Numbered from the stretch's first letter, positions 8,424 to 18,367 are shown. The stretch: 64,000 nt of DNA from Phnomibacter ginsenosidimutans (GCF_009740285.1 NZ_CP046566.1:2848501-2912500); one strand, 5' to 3'. Numbers and translations: made by a program. The notes: generated by a model from the letters alone, not told the origin.

Positions 8424-11207
8424 ATGAAAATTCAATTAACACTCTTTCTCTGCATTTTAAGTAGCACTTTGGCCCTGGCGCAACCAATGGGTGGCGGCCG
8501 TATGGGTGCAGGCATGCCCATGGGTGCCGGCCAAACCGGTCGTTTTTACGGCAAAGTACTCGACAGCACCACCGGCAAACCACTCGATGCCGTATCTGTA
8601 CAAATTGTGAGCAGCAAGTTTGACATGGCCAAAAAGCAACGCAAAGACACCATTCTTTCTGGCATGCTCACTCCCGCCAACGGCGATTTTTCGTTGGAAA
8701 ACGTGCCCATGATGGGCGACTACCGCATTCGTATTTCTGCCATTGGCTACGTGACGCTGGAGCAGAAGGTTTCTTTTTTGACGGCAGAAATGCAGCAGAA
8801 ACTGATGCAGGCTTTTGCCAGCATGAATCAGGCGCCTGCTAAAGCCGACTCTGGAAAAGCCAAGCCAGCACAGCAAGCCCCCAACATGATGGAGGTGCTG
8901 CGTAAAGCCTTGGGTGGCGATATGAGCCAACTTGCCAGCCTCGCCGATAAAGACCTCGGCAACTTTTTGCTGAAACCCGATGCTAAAGTGCTGGAAAATG
9001 TAACCGTTACCGGCAACCGCCCCATGATGCAAATGGGCATCGACCGGAAAATATTCAACGTTGATAAAAGTTTGGCAGCATCAGGTTCATCTGCTGTTGA
9101 TATCATGCGTCAAATTCCTTCGGTAAATGTGGATATAGACGGTAATGTTTCGGTTCGCAATGCGGCCCCCACTTTGTTTATCGATGGTCGTCCTACTACC
9201 CTTTCTCTGGATCAAATTCCGGCCGACGATATTCAAAGCGTAGAACTCATCACAAACCCATCGGCCAAGTATGACGCCTCTGGTGGCATGGCTGCCATTT
9301 TGAATGTGGTGTTGAAAAAGAATAAAAAGACAGGCTACAATGGTTCTTTGAGGGCCGGTATGGATAGTCGTTTTCGGCCCAACCTTGGTGGCGATATCAA
9401 CGTACGCCAGCAGAAGGTTAACATTTTTGCATCTGGCAACTTTAGTGCCCGCAAAAGCCTTGGCTGGAGCGACATTGCAACAAATTATACACCCACCAGC
9501 AACCTGCCGGCTTACGCTATTGCGCAGGATGTAAACAGTACCAACCGTGGCTTCTTTGCTTTTGGCCGTGCCGGTGCCGACTTCTTTATTGACAACAGAA
9601 ATACACTGACACTTTCTACCAATCTGGTACGGGGTAGCTTCGACAATGAAGAATTCAACTACATCAAATACGACACGCTGTTTACGCCCCCCACTTCTTC
9701 GCTCACCCGTCGCCTTACCGAAAGCGACCGCAGCTTCCGGAACTTTGGTACTTCGCTGAGCTTCAAACACCTCTTTGCCAAGCCTGGACATGAGTGGACC
9801 GCCGATGTAAACTTCAACAACATGAACAGTGATGGCACATCTAACTTCAACAATCAGTTGATGGATGCCAACAATAACCCCAAGGGCAACCCTGCCCTGC
9901 AACGTACACAAAGTGGTACCACCAGCACCTTTGTTGTAGCCCAAACGGATTATACCAATAAGCTTTCGAACAATGTAAAGTTTGAATCGGGCCTTCGGGC
10001 ACAGCTGCGCAATTTTAGTGCAGATAACAACAACTTCATTTACAACTACAACACAAATGGATTTGTGCTGGTGCCTGCCGTAAGCAACGACTACGAATTT
10101 ACTGACCGTGTATTTGCGGCCTATGCATCTTTCACCGGCAAGTTGGGTAAAGAAGGCAAACTCGGTTACAACTTTGGCCTTCGTGCAGAAAGCAGCAACT
10201 ACGATGGCAAGCTGGTATCACTGGATTCCAGCTTCAATGTCGATTTCCCGATTTCGCTTTTCCCCTCTGCCTTTTTGAGCTATAAAGTCACTGACCGCAG
10301 CGACATACAGTTCAACTACACCCGCCGTATCAACCGTCCAAACTTCTTTCAGTTGATGCCCTTCATCGACTTTACAGATCCGCTGAACCTGAGTGTAGGC
10401 AACCCCGGCTTGTCGCCTGAATTTACCAATAGCCTTGAAGCCAACTTCAGTCAGCAGTTCAACAACAACCATACATTGCTGGTGTCTACTTACTTCAAGT
10501 ATACCTCTGGTTTGCTCACCCGTTTTCAGTACAAAGATTTGAACCAGATAAGCAAAGACAGTGCTATTTACAATACCTGGATTAACGCCAACAATTCAAC
10601 CACCTATGGGTTAGAATTGACCAGCAACAACAAGTTCAGTAAGAAATTTGAAATGACCACGAACCTGAACTTTTACAATGCTACTATCAACAGCGAAAAC
10701 ATCAAGAGTGACTTGAACAACAGCCAAACCAGTTTTTTTGGTAAGCTTACCATGACACAGCGATTGGGTAAAACCAACCAGTGGACACTGCAACTGAATG
10801 CCGACTACCAAAGCAAAACCGTACTGCCAGCAGGCGGTGGCCGCGGTGGTGGTATGATGGGTGGCGGCCCCATGGGTGGTGGCATGATGGCTGCAGGTAG
10901 CAACGGTTTTGTAAATCCGAACTACGGTGCAGACTTCAGCATTCGCCGCGACATCATTAAAAACAAAAACGGACAAGGGTATGCCGGCTCACTCACCCTG
11001 AGCATGAATGACATTTTCCGTACCCGCATTTATGATGTTACAACCAGCAGCGATTTCTTCCTGCAAAACCTCAGCCGTCGTCGCGACCCGCAGGTATTGC
11101 GCCTGCAGTTCAACTGGCGTTTTGGCAAGCTTGATGCCAGCCTCTTCAAACGCAAAAACATGAAAGGCGAAATGGAAGGCATGAGCGAAGGAATGAACAT
11201 GCAATAA
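8424..11207 (+). CDS. TonB-dependent receptor, outer-membrane beta-barrel family
   Basis: A 927-residue outer-membrane protein. A signal peptide ends near LALAQ (residue 19-20). A Met/Gly-rich stretch follows, then a CarboxypepD_reg-like beta-sandwich (GRFYGKVLDSTTGKPLDAVS) and a plug domain with LENVTVTGNR and PTLFIDGRPTTLSLDQIP. The last 600 or so residues alternate in the manner of a 22-strand barrel of the OMP_b-brl_3 type. A Gly/Met-rich insertion lies near residues 807-831. There is no SusD partner next to it, so a polysaccharide-uptake pair is not supported; substrate unknown. An inverted repeat upstream may control expression and a bidirectional terminator follows. Confidence 0.88.
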   Translation: MKIQLTLFLCILSSTLALAQPMGGGRMGAGMPMGAGQTGRFYGKVLDSTTGKPLDAVSVQIVSSKFDMAKKQRKDTILSGMLTPANGDFSLENVPMMGDYRIRISAIGYVTLEQKVSFLTAEMQQKLMQAFASMNQAPAKADSGKAKPAQQAPNMMEVLRKALGGDMSQLASLADKDLGNFLLKPDAKVLENVTVTGNRPMMQMGIDRKIFNVDKSLAASGSSAVDIMRQIPSVNVDIDGNVSVRNAAPTLFIDGRPTTLSLDQIPADDIQSVELITNPSAKYDASGGMAAILNVVLKKNKKTGYNGSLRAGMDSRFRPNLGGDINVRQQKVNIFASGNFSARKSLGWSDIATNYTPTSNLPAYAIAQDVNSTNRGFFAFGRAGADFFIDNRNTLTLSTNLVRGSFDNEEFNYIKYDTLFTPPTSSLTRRLTESDRSFRNFGTSLSFKHLFAKPGHEWTADVNFNNMNSDGTSNFNNQLMDANNNPKGNPALQRTQSGTTSTFVVAQTDYTNKLSNNVKFESGLRAQLRNFSADNNNFIYNYNTNGFVLVPAVSNDYEFTDRVFAAYASFTGKLGKEGKLGYNFGLRAESSNYDGKLVSLDSSFNVDFPISLFPSAFLSYKVTDRSDIQFNYTRRINRPNFFQLMPFIDFTDPLNLSVGNPGLSPEFTNSLEANFSQQFNNNHTLLVSTYFKYTSGLLTRFQYKDLNQISKDSAIYNTWINANNSTTYGLELTSNNKFSKKFEMTTNLNFYNATINSENIKSDLNNSQTSFFGKLTMTQRLGKTNQWTLQLNADYQSKTVLPAGGGRGGGMMGGGPMGGGMMAAGSNGFVNPNYGADFSIRRDIIKNKNGQGYAGSLTLSMNDIFRTRIYDVTTSSDFFLQNLSRRRDPQVLRLQFNWRFGKLDASLFKRKNMKGEMEGMSEGMNMQ

Positions 11208-11260
11208 CGTCCTAACAGACATTGAACTTATTTGGGGTTTGCTTCAGAAACAATTCCCCG

Positions 11261-11287
11261 GGCCTCTCGAAAGAGAGGCCTTTTTTA
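11261..11287. terminator. Bidirectional terminator between receptor and exostosin-like gene
   Basis: GGCCTCTC-GAAA-GAGAGGCC is a perfect eight-base-pair stem with a GAAA tetraloop, followed by TTTTTT. The stop codon of the opposing minus-strand gene lies in the T run, so the hairpin serves the receptor gene and possibly both convergent genes. Confidence 0.85.
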
Positions 11288-12367
11288 TGAATACAAATGT
11301 GCAAAGCTTTGATTGGGTGGCAGTAAATGGAAATGTGCAAAGAAGCCATCATAGGTTAGCTTCTCTTGCCAAAGATGTCGATTGGTCAATTGTAACTGCT
11401 GCCATTGATCCAATGAGAATGGCTGATGAAATGCTATTAATAACCGGGCAGCTTCAGTCATTTTATGTGCTGGCACCTTAAGTATATGCGCATTCCAATC
11501 AATCAGGTTTTCCAATGGCAGCATGCTGTCGGTATCTATCAATACTGGAATTCTGCCACTGGCCAAACAATCATAAAACCGTACCGAAAAATTACCAGCA
11601 CCTCTGATACAAAGTGTGTAGGCATTGTTGCTGATGTTTTGATAATATCGGAGTCGGGATTGTACTTGTTGCTCCTCACTACTCGCACCTCCTTTGTATT
11701 GGTCAAACAATAAAAAGTTGGCATTTACCAACTGCTCCTGTTGTAATGTTTGCAATACCTGATACCGTTGATAAGTGGTTGAAGTAAATGGCTGCAAATC
11801 GTATAGATAATTTCCTTGCAGTTGCTTTATCCATTTTACAGCAGCACGTACGTAATCCTTTAACCGGGCCAACTGGCTTCCATTTGCCTGCCCACAAAAA
11901 CCTACGGTAGGTTTTGAAGGTAAATCCAATAGTTTGATATCCCTTTCAGCGGCGAGGCAAAGAGGGTCTGGCATAAACGGCGGCATCACAAACTGGTTGC
12001 CTTTGTTGCCCGACCTCGTACCAGACAGGCGTAAAATTTGCACATACTGATCGGGCCAGGAAATGCCATAATCGCCGCCAGAAAATATCCAGCAAGGCTT
12101 TTGCCATTGCTTGGCTGTTGCAATAAATTCCTCTACCACCTGTCGCTGCCCAGTGTGTAAATACCAGGCAATATCCATGGGCAAAATAAAAACATTGGCA
12201 GTAGCGGCATCTGCTGTAATGGTATAATGTTTTTTCCACTGCGGATTCACCGTTTTAGCTACATCTGTAGCAATGGCGGCTGGTTGTAAAAACGGCTCTA
12301 ACAACGGAAATAGATAATATTTGCCGGAAGAAGAAATAGTTGGTGCGGTGCAGAATACCTGAATCAT
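11285..12367 (-). CDS. Exostosin-family (GT47-like) glycosyltransferase
   Basis: A 360-residue soluble protein. The C-terminal half has the exostosin signature: YTLCIRGAGNFSVRFYDCL followed by ASGRIPVLID, the sugar-nucleotide site of GT47-like enzymes. The N-terminal half (NVFILPMDIAWYL, WIFSGGDYGISWP) is also typical of bacterial exostosin-like proteins. No signal peptide or membrane segment is seen, so it should act in the cytoplasm. It is divergent from a second glycosyltransferase-like gene and close to deoxysugar genes, which suggests it builds the same glycan. Donor and acceptor cannot be inferred. Confidence 0.75.
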   Translation of the reverse strand: MIQVFCTAPTISSSGKYYLFPLLEPFLQPAAIATDVAKTVNPQWKKHYTITADAATANVFILPMDIAWYLHTGQRQVVEEFIATAKQWQKPCWIFSGGDYGISWPDQYVQILRLSGTRSGNKGNQFVMPPFMPDPLCLAAERDIKLLDLPSKPTVGFCGQANGSQLARLKDYVRAAVKWIKQLQGNYLYDLQPFTSTTYQRYQVLQTLQQEQLVNANFLLFDQYKGGASSEEQQVQSRLRYYQNISNNAYTLCIRGAGNFSVRFYDCLASGRIPVLIDTDSMLPLENLIDWNAHILKVPAHKMTEAARLLIAFHQPFSLDQWQQLQLTNRHLWQEKLTYDGFFAHFHLLPPNQSFAHLYS

Positions 12368-12478
12368 GGACTTGAGCTAACCGTTCAAAGATACCGGGTT
12401 ACATCATTAGCCATTCAACTTCGCCGGATGTACACCATGCATTAATATTACCTTGCACAAAATGAATGCGTTCCTTAC

Positions 12479-13288
12479 ATGAAGCAACTCAAACAATCTT
12501 TACTCATCAGAAAACTCAGGTGCAGGTTAGTCAACCTGTCATTTATTTTCAAAAGATTTCTTACTTCCTCCAGTTCAACCAAACATGTTTTTGTAACCGC
12601 AGCCAGTGCTCCGTATTTTGAATCCCTGCATCGGTTGGTATTGTCCATACGCCGGTACGAAACCGAATCCATTTTAATTTATGATATCGGACTGGACGCA
12701 GCACAAATCAACATGCTGGAACAAATTCCGCAGGTAACCGTCAAATATTTTGACTTTGATAAATACCCCGCACATTTCAACCTTCAATTATTTCCGTACG
12801 GCAGCTATGCCTGGAAGGTGGCATTGGTATACGATGCTTTGCACAGCCTGCAGTGCGACATTACTTATCTGGATGCCAGAAATTTTGTGATAGGAAAATT
12901 CTCTGTGGCCCGTTACTACCTTCAGCAAAACGGTTATTATTTTCCCTACACGTCTGGCAAAGTGTTGGATTGGACACATCCATCAACATGTCAACATTTT
13001 GACCAACATAAGTTGGTAAATAAAACGGTACTCAATGGTTGCTACTGGTCGTTTTCTTTCAGCAGTCCGCTTGCTATGAGCATGGTGGAAAAATGGATGC
13101 GCCTGGCACTGGATCAGCAAATAATAGCCCCGAACGGATGCTCAAGGCTAAACCACCGGTACGACCAATCCGTACTCTCCTGTATTTTTCATGAAACGGT
13201 TGATGTAGCTGGCAACGAGCCGCAATCGACCCGTTATTACAACGTGCTTACCCATTACGATGTGTTTTTAAAAAAGAAAGGAAAATGA
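12479..13288 (+). CDS. Glycosyltransferase-like protein, GT-A fold suspected
   Basis: A 269-residue protein. After a basic N-terminus comes a beta/alpha pattern usual for nucleotide-diphospho-sugar transferases (KHVFVTAASAPYFESLHRLV, SILIYDIGLDAAQINMLEQI). YAWKVALVYDAL then ITYLDARNF lies where related families (GT8-like, DUF1647-like) carry the metal-binding Asp motif; here it reads DAR rather than a plain DxD, so activity is uncertain. NGCYWSFSFSSPLAMSMVEKW and LNHRYDQSVLSCIF follow the pattern of the acceptor side. It sits directly before the NDP-hexose dehydratase. No named family is certain. Confidence 0.6.
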   Translation: MKQLKQSLLIRKLRCRLVNLSFIFKRFLTSSSSTKHVFVTAASAPYFESLHRLVLSIRRYETESILIYDIGLDAAQINMLEQIPQVTVKYFDFDKYPAHFNLQLFPYGSYAWKVALVYDALHSLQCDITYLDARNFVIGKFSVARYYLQQNGYYFPYTSGKVLDWTHPSTCQHFDQHKLVNKTVLNGCYWSFSFSSPLAMSMVEKWMRLALDQQIIAPNGCSRLNHRYDQSVLSCIFHETVDVAGNEPQSTRYYNVLTHYDVFLKKKGK

Positions 13289-13381
13289 TGCAACTGCCGC
13301 AACTATATTTGACTGCCGCACGGATGTCATTTTCAAAGTAACATCTGCGCAGCATCCATAGCTTTATTCAAACTTGCACTC

Positions 13382-14810
13382 ATGGGTTTTACCAACAGTT
13401 TTGCTGTTTTACAACACGACGTTTCGATTCAATTACTCCGGTCGGCCTTTACCGAGAGCAATCCTTTCATCTCCACATCAGAAGTATTGGCCTGGTTACA
13501 ACAACGCAATAATGAGGTAACGGTAACGGTAGAACAAATTGCTTTCAACCAATTACAAGGCTGGCAGTTTGATGAAGACAAGTCAAGCCTCCGGCATGTA
13601 TCAGGTCGTTTCTTTTCCATTGATGGTATTGATGTGCAAACCAACTGGGGGCTTGGTACCTTCGTGGCAGCAGCCCATCATCAATCAGCCCGAAATTGGC
13701 TACCTCGGCATTTTGGTAAAAGAGTTTGATGGGGTTCTCTATTTTTTGTTGCAGGCAAAAATTGAACCGGGCAATATCAATAACGTGCAGCTTTCGCCAA
13801 CCCTGCAAGCCACCAAAAGCAACTACACGCAAGTGCATGGCGGCAAGCAACCGGCCTACCTGGAGCATTTCAAAAATGCAAGCCCCGCCAACGTACTATT
13901 CGACCAACTTCAATCAGAACAAGGGGCTCGTTTTTTGCAAAAAAGAAACCGCAACCTGATTGTAAAAGTGGATGAAGAGATTACAGTGCAGGAAGACTTT
14001 GTATGGTTGACACTCGCCCAAATAAAATTGCTGATGCGCTACAGCAATGTGGTGAACATGGACACCCGAACTGTTATCTCTTGCATAGGCTATAAACTGT
14101 TCAGCGAGTTTGGCATGAATGGCTTGCCGGAAGGAACCAAAGGCACATTATTTTTCAAATCATTTTTTGAGAAAAACATTGCGCTATACTCTTTCGATGA
14201 ATTGATTGCCTGGATTACACAGCTCAAGTGCCAATACGAATTACGCATCAGGCAAATTCCATTGCACAGCGTAAAAGGCTGGATGATTACAGACAGCGAA
14301 ATCAAACATGAATCGGGACGTTTTTTTAAAGTGATTGCAACCAAAGTGGCCATCAGCAACCGGGAAGTGTCCAGCTGGAGCCAACCCTTGGTACAACCCA
14401 TCAATGAAGGATTGATTGCTTTCGTGATTACTGAAATACACGGCGTGTTACACTTTTTGGTGCAGGCCAAACTGGAGTGTGGCAATTTCGACATCCTCGA
14501 ACTGGCGCCTACTGTACAAACCATTACCGGCGACTACCGCAATCCTGAATACACTGTGCCATTTTTGGATGTGGTACTAAATGCTGCACCAGAAAACATT
14601 TGGTACGATGCCAAACAATCTGAAGAAGGTGGTCGCTTTTACCAAGAGCAAAACCGCAACCTGATGGTGCATGTTCCCAATGCTGCTGCTTTGTCGCTTC
14701 CGGAAAACTTTACCTGGATGACCTTGCATCAGTTGCAAACATTTATCAAATTCAACAACTACCTGAACATACAGGCCCGAAGCCTATTATCCACCATTGG
14801 CTTTATCTGA
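13382..14810 (+). CDS. NDP-hexose 2,3-dehydratase, frame broken by one base
   Basis: Two overlapping frames join into one protein of about 475 residues, the usual family length, if the five-base G run at 13647-13651 had four bases: the reading then runs QTNWGLVPSWQQPIINQPEIG without a break. The family is built from two tandem halves, and both are plain here: SGRFFSIDG / SGRFFKVIA, SWQQPIINQ / SWSQPLVQP, FLLQAKIEPGN / FLVQAKLECGN, and KRNRNLIVKV / EQNRNLMVHV. Such enzymes (EvaA, TylCVI) remove the C2 hydroxyl from dTDP-4-keto-6-deoxyglucose, the committing step to 2,6-dideoxyhexoses. Reductase genes follow immediately. The break is probably a sequencing error. Confidence 0.85.
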
Positions 14811-14817
14811 TTTTACC

Positions 14818-15789
14818 ATGAGTCGTATTTTACCCATTGGCGTACTGGGCTGCTCCGCCTTCGCTAAAAGATCATTTATACAAGAGTTGAAAAACTCAGG
14901 TTTGTTTGAGCTGAAAGCCATTGCCAGCCGCTCCATTAGCAAAGCAGAAGCGTATGCACAACAATTCAATTGTGATGCTGTAGGCAGCTACGAGGATCTG
15001 TTGCAACGCACAGATATTGAAGTAGTGTACATGCCACTACCCATTGGCATACATACCGAATGGCTCATGAAGGCGCTGCAAGCCGGCAAGCATGTGCTGG
15101 TAGAAAAATCTTTTACCAGCAACATAACCGATACAAAGGCTATACTGGCACTGGCGAAAGAAAAAAGTCTTTGTGTTTTTGAAAACTTCATGTTTCCGTT
15201 TCATTCACAAATGACCTACGTACAAAATGAGTTGGCCAATGGAACGATTGGCCAGTTACAGGCCGTACGCAGCAGCTTTGGTTTTCCCATGTTTGATGCC
15301 GCTGATAACATCCGGTATAAAAAAGAATTGGGTGGTGGTGCATTGCTCGATGCCGGTGCTTACACCTTGCTGGCGGCACAGTTGTTTTTAGGAAAGCGAC
15401 TACAGGTAGTGGGTGCAGTACTCAACAACGATGGCCATGAAGTAGATTTCAACGACCATGTATTGCTGCAAAATGAAGAAGGTATTTGTGCTCAGTTAAG
15501 CTTTGGCTTCAACCATTTTTACCAAAACAATATTGAACTATGGGGCACCACGGGTAAAATGGTAATGAAGCGGGCCTTTACTGCTGCTCCTGGTTTTGCG
15601 CCAACAGTGGAGATTGAAAAACCCGATGGCATTACCAGCCTGCAATTGCCTGCCGACAATCATTTTCAAAAATTATTGCAGCAGTTTTACCGCAGCATAC
15701 TGGAACAACCCGATTGGCAATTTGCCCAGATAGAAGCCCAATCTGCACTCATTTCTGCCGTGTTTGAAAAAGCAAATCAACACTCATGA
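14818..15789 (+). CDS. Gfo/Idh/MocA-family oxidoreductase, probable NDP-hexose 3-ketoreductase
   Basis: A 323-residue protein from the ATG at 14818, seven bases after the dehydratase stop. The N-terminal Rossmann fold opens with ILPIGVLGCSAFAKRSFI. The EK motif of the family is seen in HVLVEKSFTS, and GGGALLDAGAYTL belongs to the C-terminal alpha/beta domain. KijD10, a member of this family, reduces C3 of the product made by a 2,3-dehydratase, and the position right behind such an enzyme supports the same role here. The assignment to sugar position is inference from context. Confidence 0.75.
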   Translation: MSRILPIGVLGCSAFAKRSFIQELKNSGLFELKAIASRSISKAEAYAQQFNCDAVGSYEDLLQRTDIEVVYMPLPIGIHTEWLMKALQAGKHVLVEKSFTSNITDTKAILALAKEKSLCVFENFMFPFHSQMTYVQNELANGTIGQLQAVRSSFGFPMFDAADNIRYKKELGGGALLDAGAYTLLAAQLFLGKRLQVVGAVLNNDGHEVDFNDHVLLQNEEGICAQLSFGFNHFYQNNIELWGTTGKMVMKRAFTAAPGFAPTVEIEKPDGITSLQLPADNHFQKLLQQFYRSILEQPDWQFAQIEAQSALISAVFEKANQHS

Positions 15790-16670
15790 AAAAAGCAATG
15801 GTTTTTGGCTGCAATGGCTACCTCGGCCGAAACATGTGCTGGTATTTGCAACAGCAAGGCTGGACCGTTACGGGTTCAGATATTCAGCCTTCAGGTTTTC
15901 AAAATGGCTTCGAGTATTACAGTATAGATGTGGCTGACGCCAGCAGTGTAGCACAAATCGACCTCGCAACATTTGAACTCATTTTTTTCTTTTCCGGACT
16001 TACCGGCACCTGGAATGGATTTGAGCAGGCCGATACCTATCTCCGAATCAACGAGCTTGGATTGCTGCACTTCATTCGTCAATACCAGCAACAACAAGCC
16101 AAAGGCAGAATTGTCTTTCCTTCTACACGTTTGGTGTACAAAGGCATCGCCAATACGCCGCTCAAAGAAACTGACCAACTGTTGCCGTTAACGCCCTATG
16201 CTGTCAACAAAATAGCCTGCGAACATTATCTGGCAGCATTCAAAAAAGCATGGGGCATTCATTATACTGTTTTCAGGTTGTGTATTCCTTATGGCAATCT
16301 CACCGATGCTACGTCGTCGTATGGAACCATTGGCTTTTTTGAATCGATGGCAGCAAAAGGACAACCCATTTCATTGTATGGCGATGGACAACTGAAACGT
16401 ACGTTTTCGCACATGCTGGATATTGTAACTGCCATGCTGCAGGCAGCAACGATGGATAATACAGATGGAGAAATCTATAATCTTGGTGGTGAGACTTACT
16501 CGTTGTTGGAAGTAGCAGAATTGGTCGCTAAAAAATATGGCAGCACTGTTGAATTTGCCGAATGGCCTGCACAAGCTGCCCTTATCGAAAGCGGCGATAC
16601 CATTTTTGATAGCACAAAAATTGAGGCGTTGGGTATACGCACCACAAAACTGTTGAAAGAAAACTTGTAG
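15786..16670 (+). CDS. NAD-dependent epimerase/dehydratase, probable NDP-hexose 4-ketoreductase
   Basis: A 294-residue extended SDR protein that overlaps the previous gene by four bases (ATGA), so translation is probably coupled. The NAD(P)-binding motif is GCNGYLGRN at residues 8-16. The catalytic residues are the Ser of STRLVY and the YAVNK pair (Tyr-x-x-x-Lys). FRLCIPYG and GEIYNLGGETYSL complete the family pattern. With the 2,3-dehydratase and 3-ketoreductase before it, reduction of C4 of a 2,6-dideoxy sugar is the most economical role; epimerisation cannot be excluded. Confidence 0.75.
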   Translation: MKKAMVFGCNGYLGRNMCWYLQQQGWTVTGSDIQPSGFQNGFEYYSIDVADASSVAQIDLATFELIFFFSGLTGTWNGFEQADTYLRINELGLLHFIRQYQQQQAKGRIVFPSTRLVYKGIANTPLKETDQLLPLTPYAVNKIACEHYLAAFKKAWGIHYTVFRLCIPYGNLTDATSSYGTIGFFESMAAKGQPISLYGDGQLKRTFSHMLDIVTAMLQAATMDNTDGEIYNLGGETYSLLEVAELVAKKYGSTVEFAEWPAQAALIESGDTIFDSTKIEALGIRTTKLLKENL

Positions 16671-16674
16671 ACTG

Positions 16675-17676
16675 CTACTCTTGTACCGCCAATAATGTAG
16701 CGCCACCCACATAGGCAGCATACCTCGAAAACTGACTGTGATACATCTCACCCAAGAGCAGTTGGTGTATTTGCCTGCACTGGCACAAGAGGTAAAAATC
16801 GGTGAAGGCTTTGCACAACACATCATCTGCATGGTTCACATCAATGTGACCAATATTGTCCGCATCAATCAGCAATCTAGACGCATAGTGGTGAATGGTT
16901 GCATCCTGCTGAACAGCTTGTAAAAAGCGGGCAGAGTCAGACACTGCTAAAATGTTGCAGTCGGTGTTCTCCATGGCAATCTGCCTTACTGATGCAATGC
17001 ATTTTTCCAGCAGTTCATTTTGTGAAGCTGAATCAATAGTAGCGTTGTTTACATCTTGAAAATCGCCCAGCAAACCCATGAATCTAGAATGCACACCTAC
17101 AAGAGGCAGTTCATTCTTGGGCAGTTTTGCGGCAGCATGCGCTACCAAAAAATCGCTGAACTGAAACAACTGTTGAAACAGGCTCGACCAATATTTTCCG
17201 TAATCTTCTTTGGATAGTTGTGGTTGTAGCAAACTGGTATAATCCTGATTGCCATACACATGAAACTGTCTGTACTTTCCACGAAACTGGTGCAACAACT
17301 TTGTGGCTGATGTTAGTTGCACATCATTCAGGTACAAAGGTTTTGACAGTTTTGTGTTCAAGTATAATTCTTCTGTACTGCAAACTAGTGAAGCGTCTTT
17401 TGGTGAGAGGTATTTGAATAAATCGAAGCTGTCCTTGTCTACATAAATTTTAAAATCACAGCCTAGTTGCTGTGATATCTGATAAGCCGAAATACTGCCT
17501 TTGATGCGATCGAGCAAACCACCATGCTTCAATTGATTGTTCATTACATGCACCACACATGGTTTATAACGCTCAGGCATTGCTGCTGGCAATGGTTGCC
17601 GATAGCTCTTGGCTATCTGCCATTCCCGCACTGGTCTGCGCAGCTTGCGTTTTATCCATTTCGTCAGTTGTTGCAT
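16675..17676 (-). CDS. Fucosyltransferase-like (GT-B, NodZ/GT23-related) protein
   Basis: A 333-residue protein without signal or membrane segments. Three stretches recall the alpha-1,6-fucosyltransferase/NodZ group: GGLLDRIKGSISAYQIS (donor-binding GGLxDRxxG), VGVHSRFMG (the HxR motif) and DFYLLCQCRQIHQ-x-LLGEMYHSQFSRYAAYVGG near the end, where the family has a DFxLLSxxxxI...SgFS pattern. Overall similarity is weak, so the donor need not be GDP-fucose. It is the last gene of a minus-strand run pgm-pcm-this gene, and its stop lies four bases from the convergent epimerase gene of the deoxysugar set. Confidence 0.55.
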   Translation of the reverse strand: MQQLTKWIKRKLRRPVREWQIAKSYRQPLPAAMPERYKPCVVHVMNNQLKHGGLLDRIKGSISAYQISQQLGCDFKIYVDKDSFDLFKYLSPKDASLVCSTEELYLNTKLSKPLYLNDVQLTSATKLLHQFRGKYRQFHVYGNQDYTSLLQPQLSKEDYGKYWSSLFQQLFQFSDFLVAHAAAKLPKNELPLVGVHSRFMGLLGDFQDVNNATIDSASQNELLEKCIASVRQIAMENTDCNILAVSDSARFLQAVQQDATIHHYASRLLIDADNIGHIDVNHADDVLCKAFTDFYLLCQCRQIHQLLLGEMYHSQFSRYAAYVGGATLLAVQE

Positions 17677-17678
17677 GT

Positions 17679-18367
17679 TTATTTTTTTGGAGGCTGCTCA
17701 TTCTTTCCTTTCAGCATGGGCACAAACCGAAACACATCGTACAGCTCTTCAATCAAGCGGCCGTCGGCTTTTTTAATGATGCGTTTCATGCGTTGGGCTT
17801 CGCCTTCATCTACCGGTATCACCAGCATGCCTTCGGGCTTTAGCTGATCGAGCAGCGCCTGCGGTACAAAGGGAGCCGCTGCCGTTACCAACACTTTATC
17901 AAAAGGGGCATACTCAGGCAGACCTTTAAAACCATCACCATAAAAAAGTACAACTTGCGGTGCCGCTCTGCAAACGGGTACGACTTCTGCACTTTATCGT
18001 ACAGCTTTTGTTGCCGTTCAATCGTAAATACTTCGGCTCCCATTTCGGCCAATACCGATGCCTGATAAGCACTACCAGTTCCTATTTCCAATACCCGTTC
18101 GCCGGGTGTAATATTGAGCAGTTCACTCTGGTAAGCCACAGTGTAAGGCTGGCTGATGGTTTGTCCTTCACCAATGGGAAAAGCCCGGTCTTCGTAGGCT
18201 ATTTTATCCAATGCCGGGTCTAAAAAGAAATGCCGGGGGATATTGCGCATGGCTTCCAATACCAGCTCATCGCTGATGCCTTTTTCCGCCAAACTATCAA
18301 TGAGTTGTTTGCGCAGCCCTTTGGTTCTGTAATCGTCGGTATGCAATGATAAAATGCTTGTGCCCAT
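17679..18367 (-). CDS. pcm: Protein-L-isoaspartate O-methyltransferase, frame broken by one base
   Basis: From ATG 18367 the first frame carries TISQPYTVAYQSELL and the SAM-binding motif VLEIGTGSAYQASVLAEMG. It then runs out of frame at a six-base A run (17942-17947). Seven bases would continue as YGDGFKGLPEYAPFD and VLVTAAAPFVPQALLDQL, the normal post-I and motif II region, and end at 17679 with about 229 residues, a usual family length. The enzyme repairs isoaspartyl sites in aged proteins. The gene lies between the phosphohexose mutase and a glycosyltransferase-like gene on the same strand. Sequencing error is likely. Confidence 0.85.

Noticed and set aside
9087-9944. 285-codon minus-strand frame
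   Set aside because: Lies wholly inside the TonB-type receptor gene in antisense and has no domain.
8424-11207. SusC/SusD polysaccharide-uptake locus
   Set aside because: No SusD-like lipoprotein follows the receptor, and the neighbouring genes are glycosyltransferase- and export-like, not degradative.
13382-14810. Real gene decay of the NDP-hexose dehydratase
   Set aside because: Only one base in a G run is off; both halves are otherwise intact and the downstream genes remain tightly spaced, and many other genes in the window show the same kind of break.
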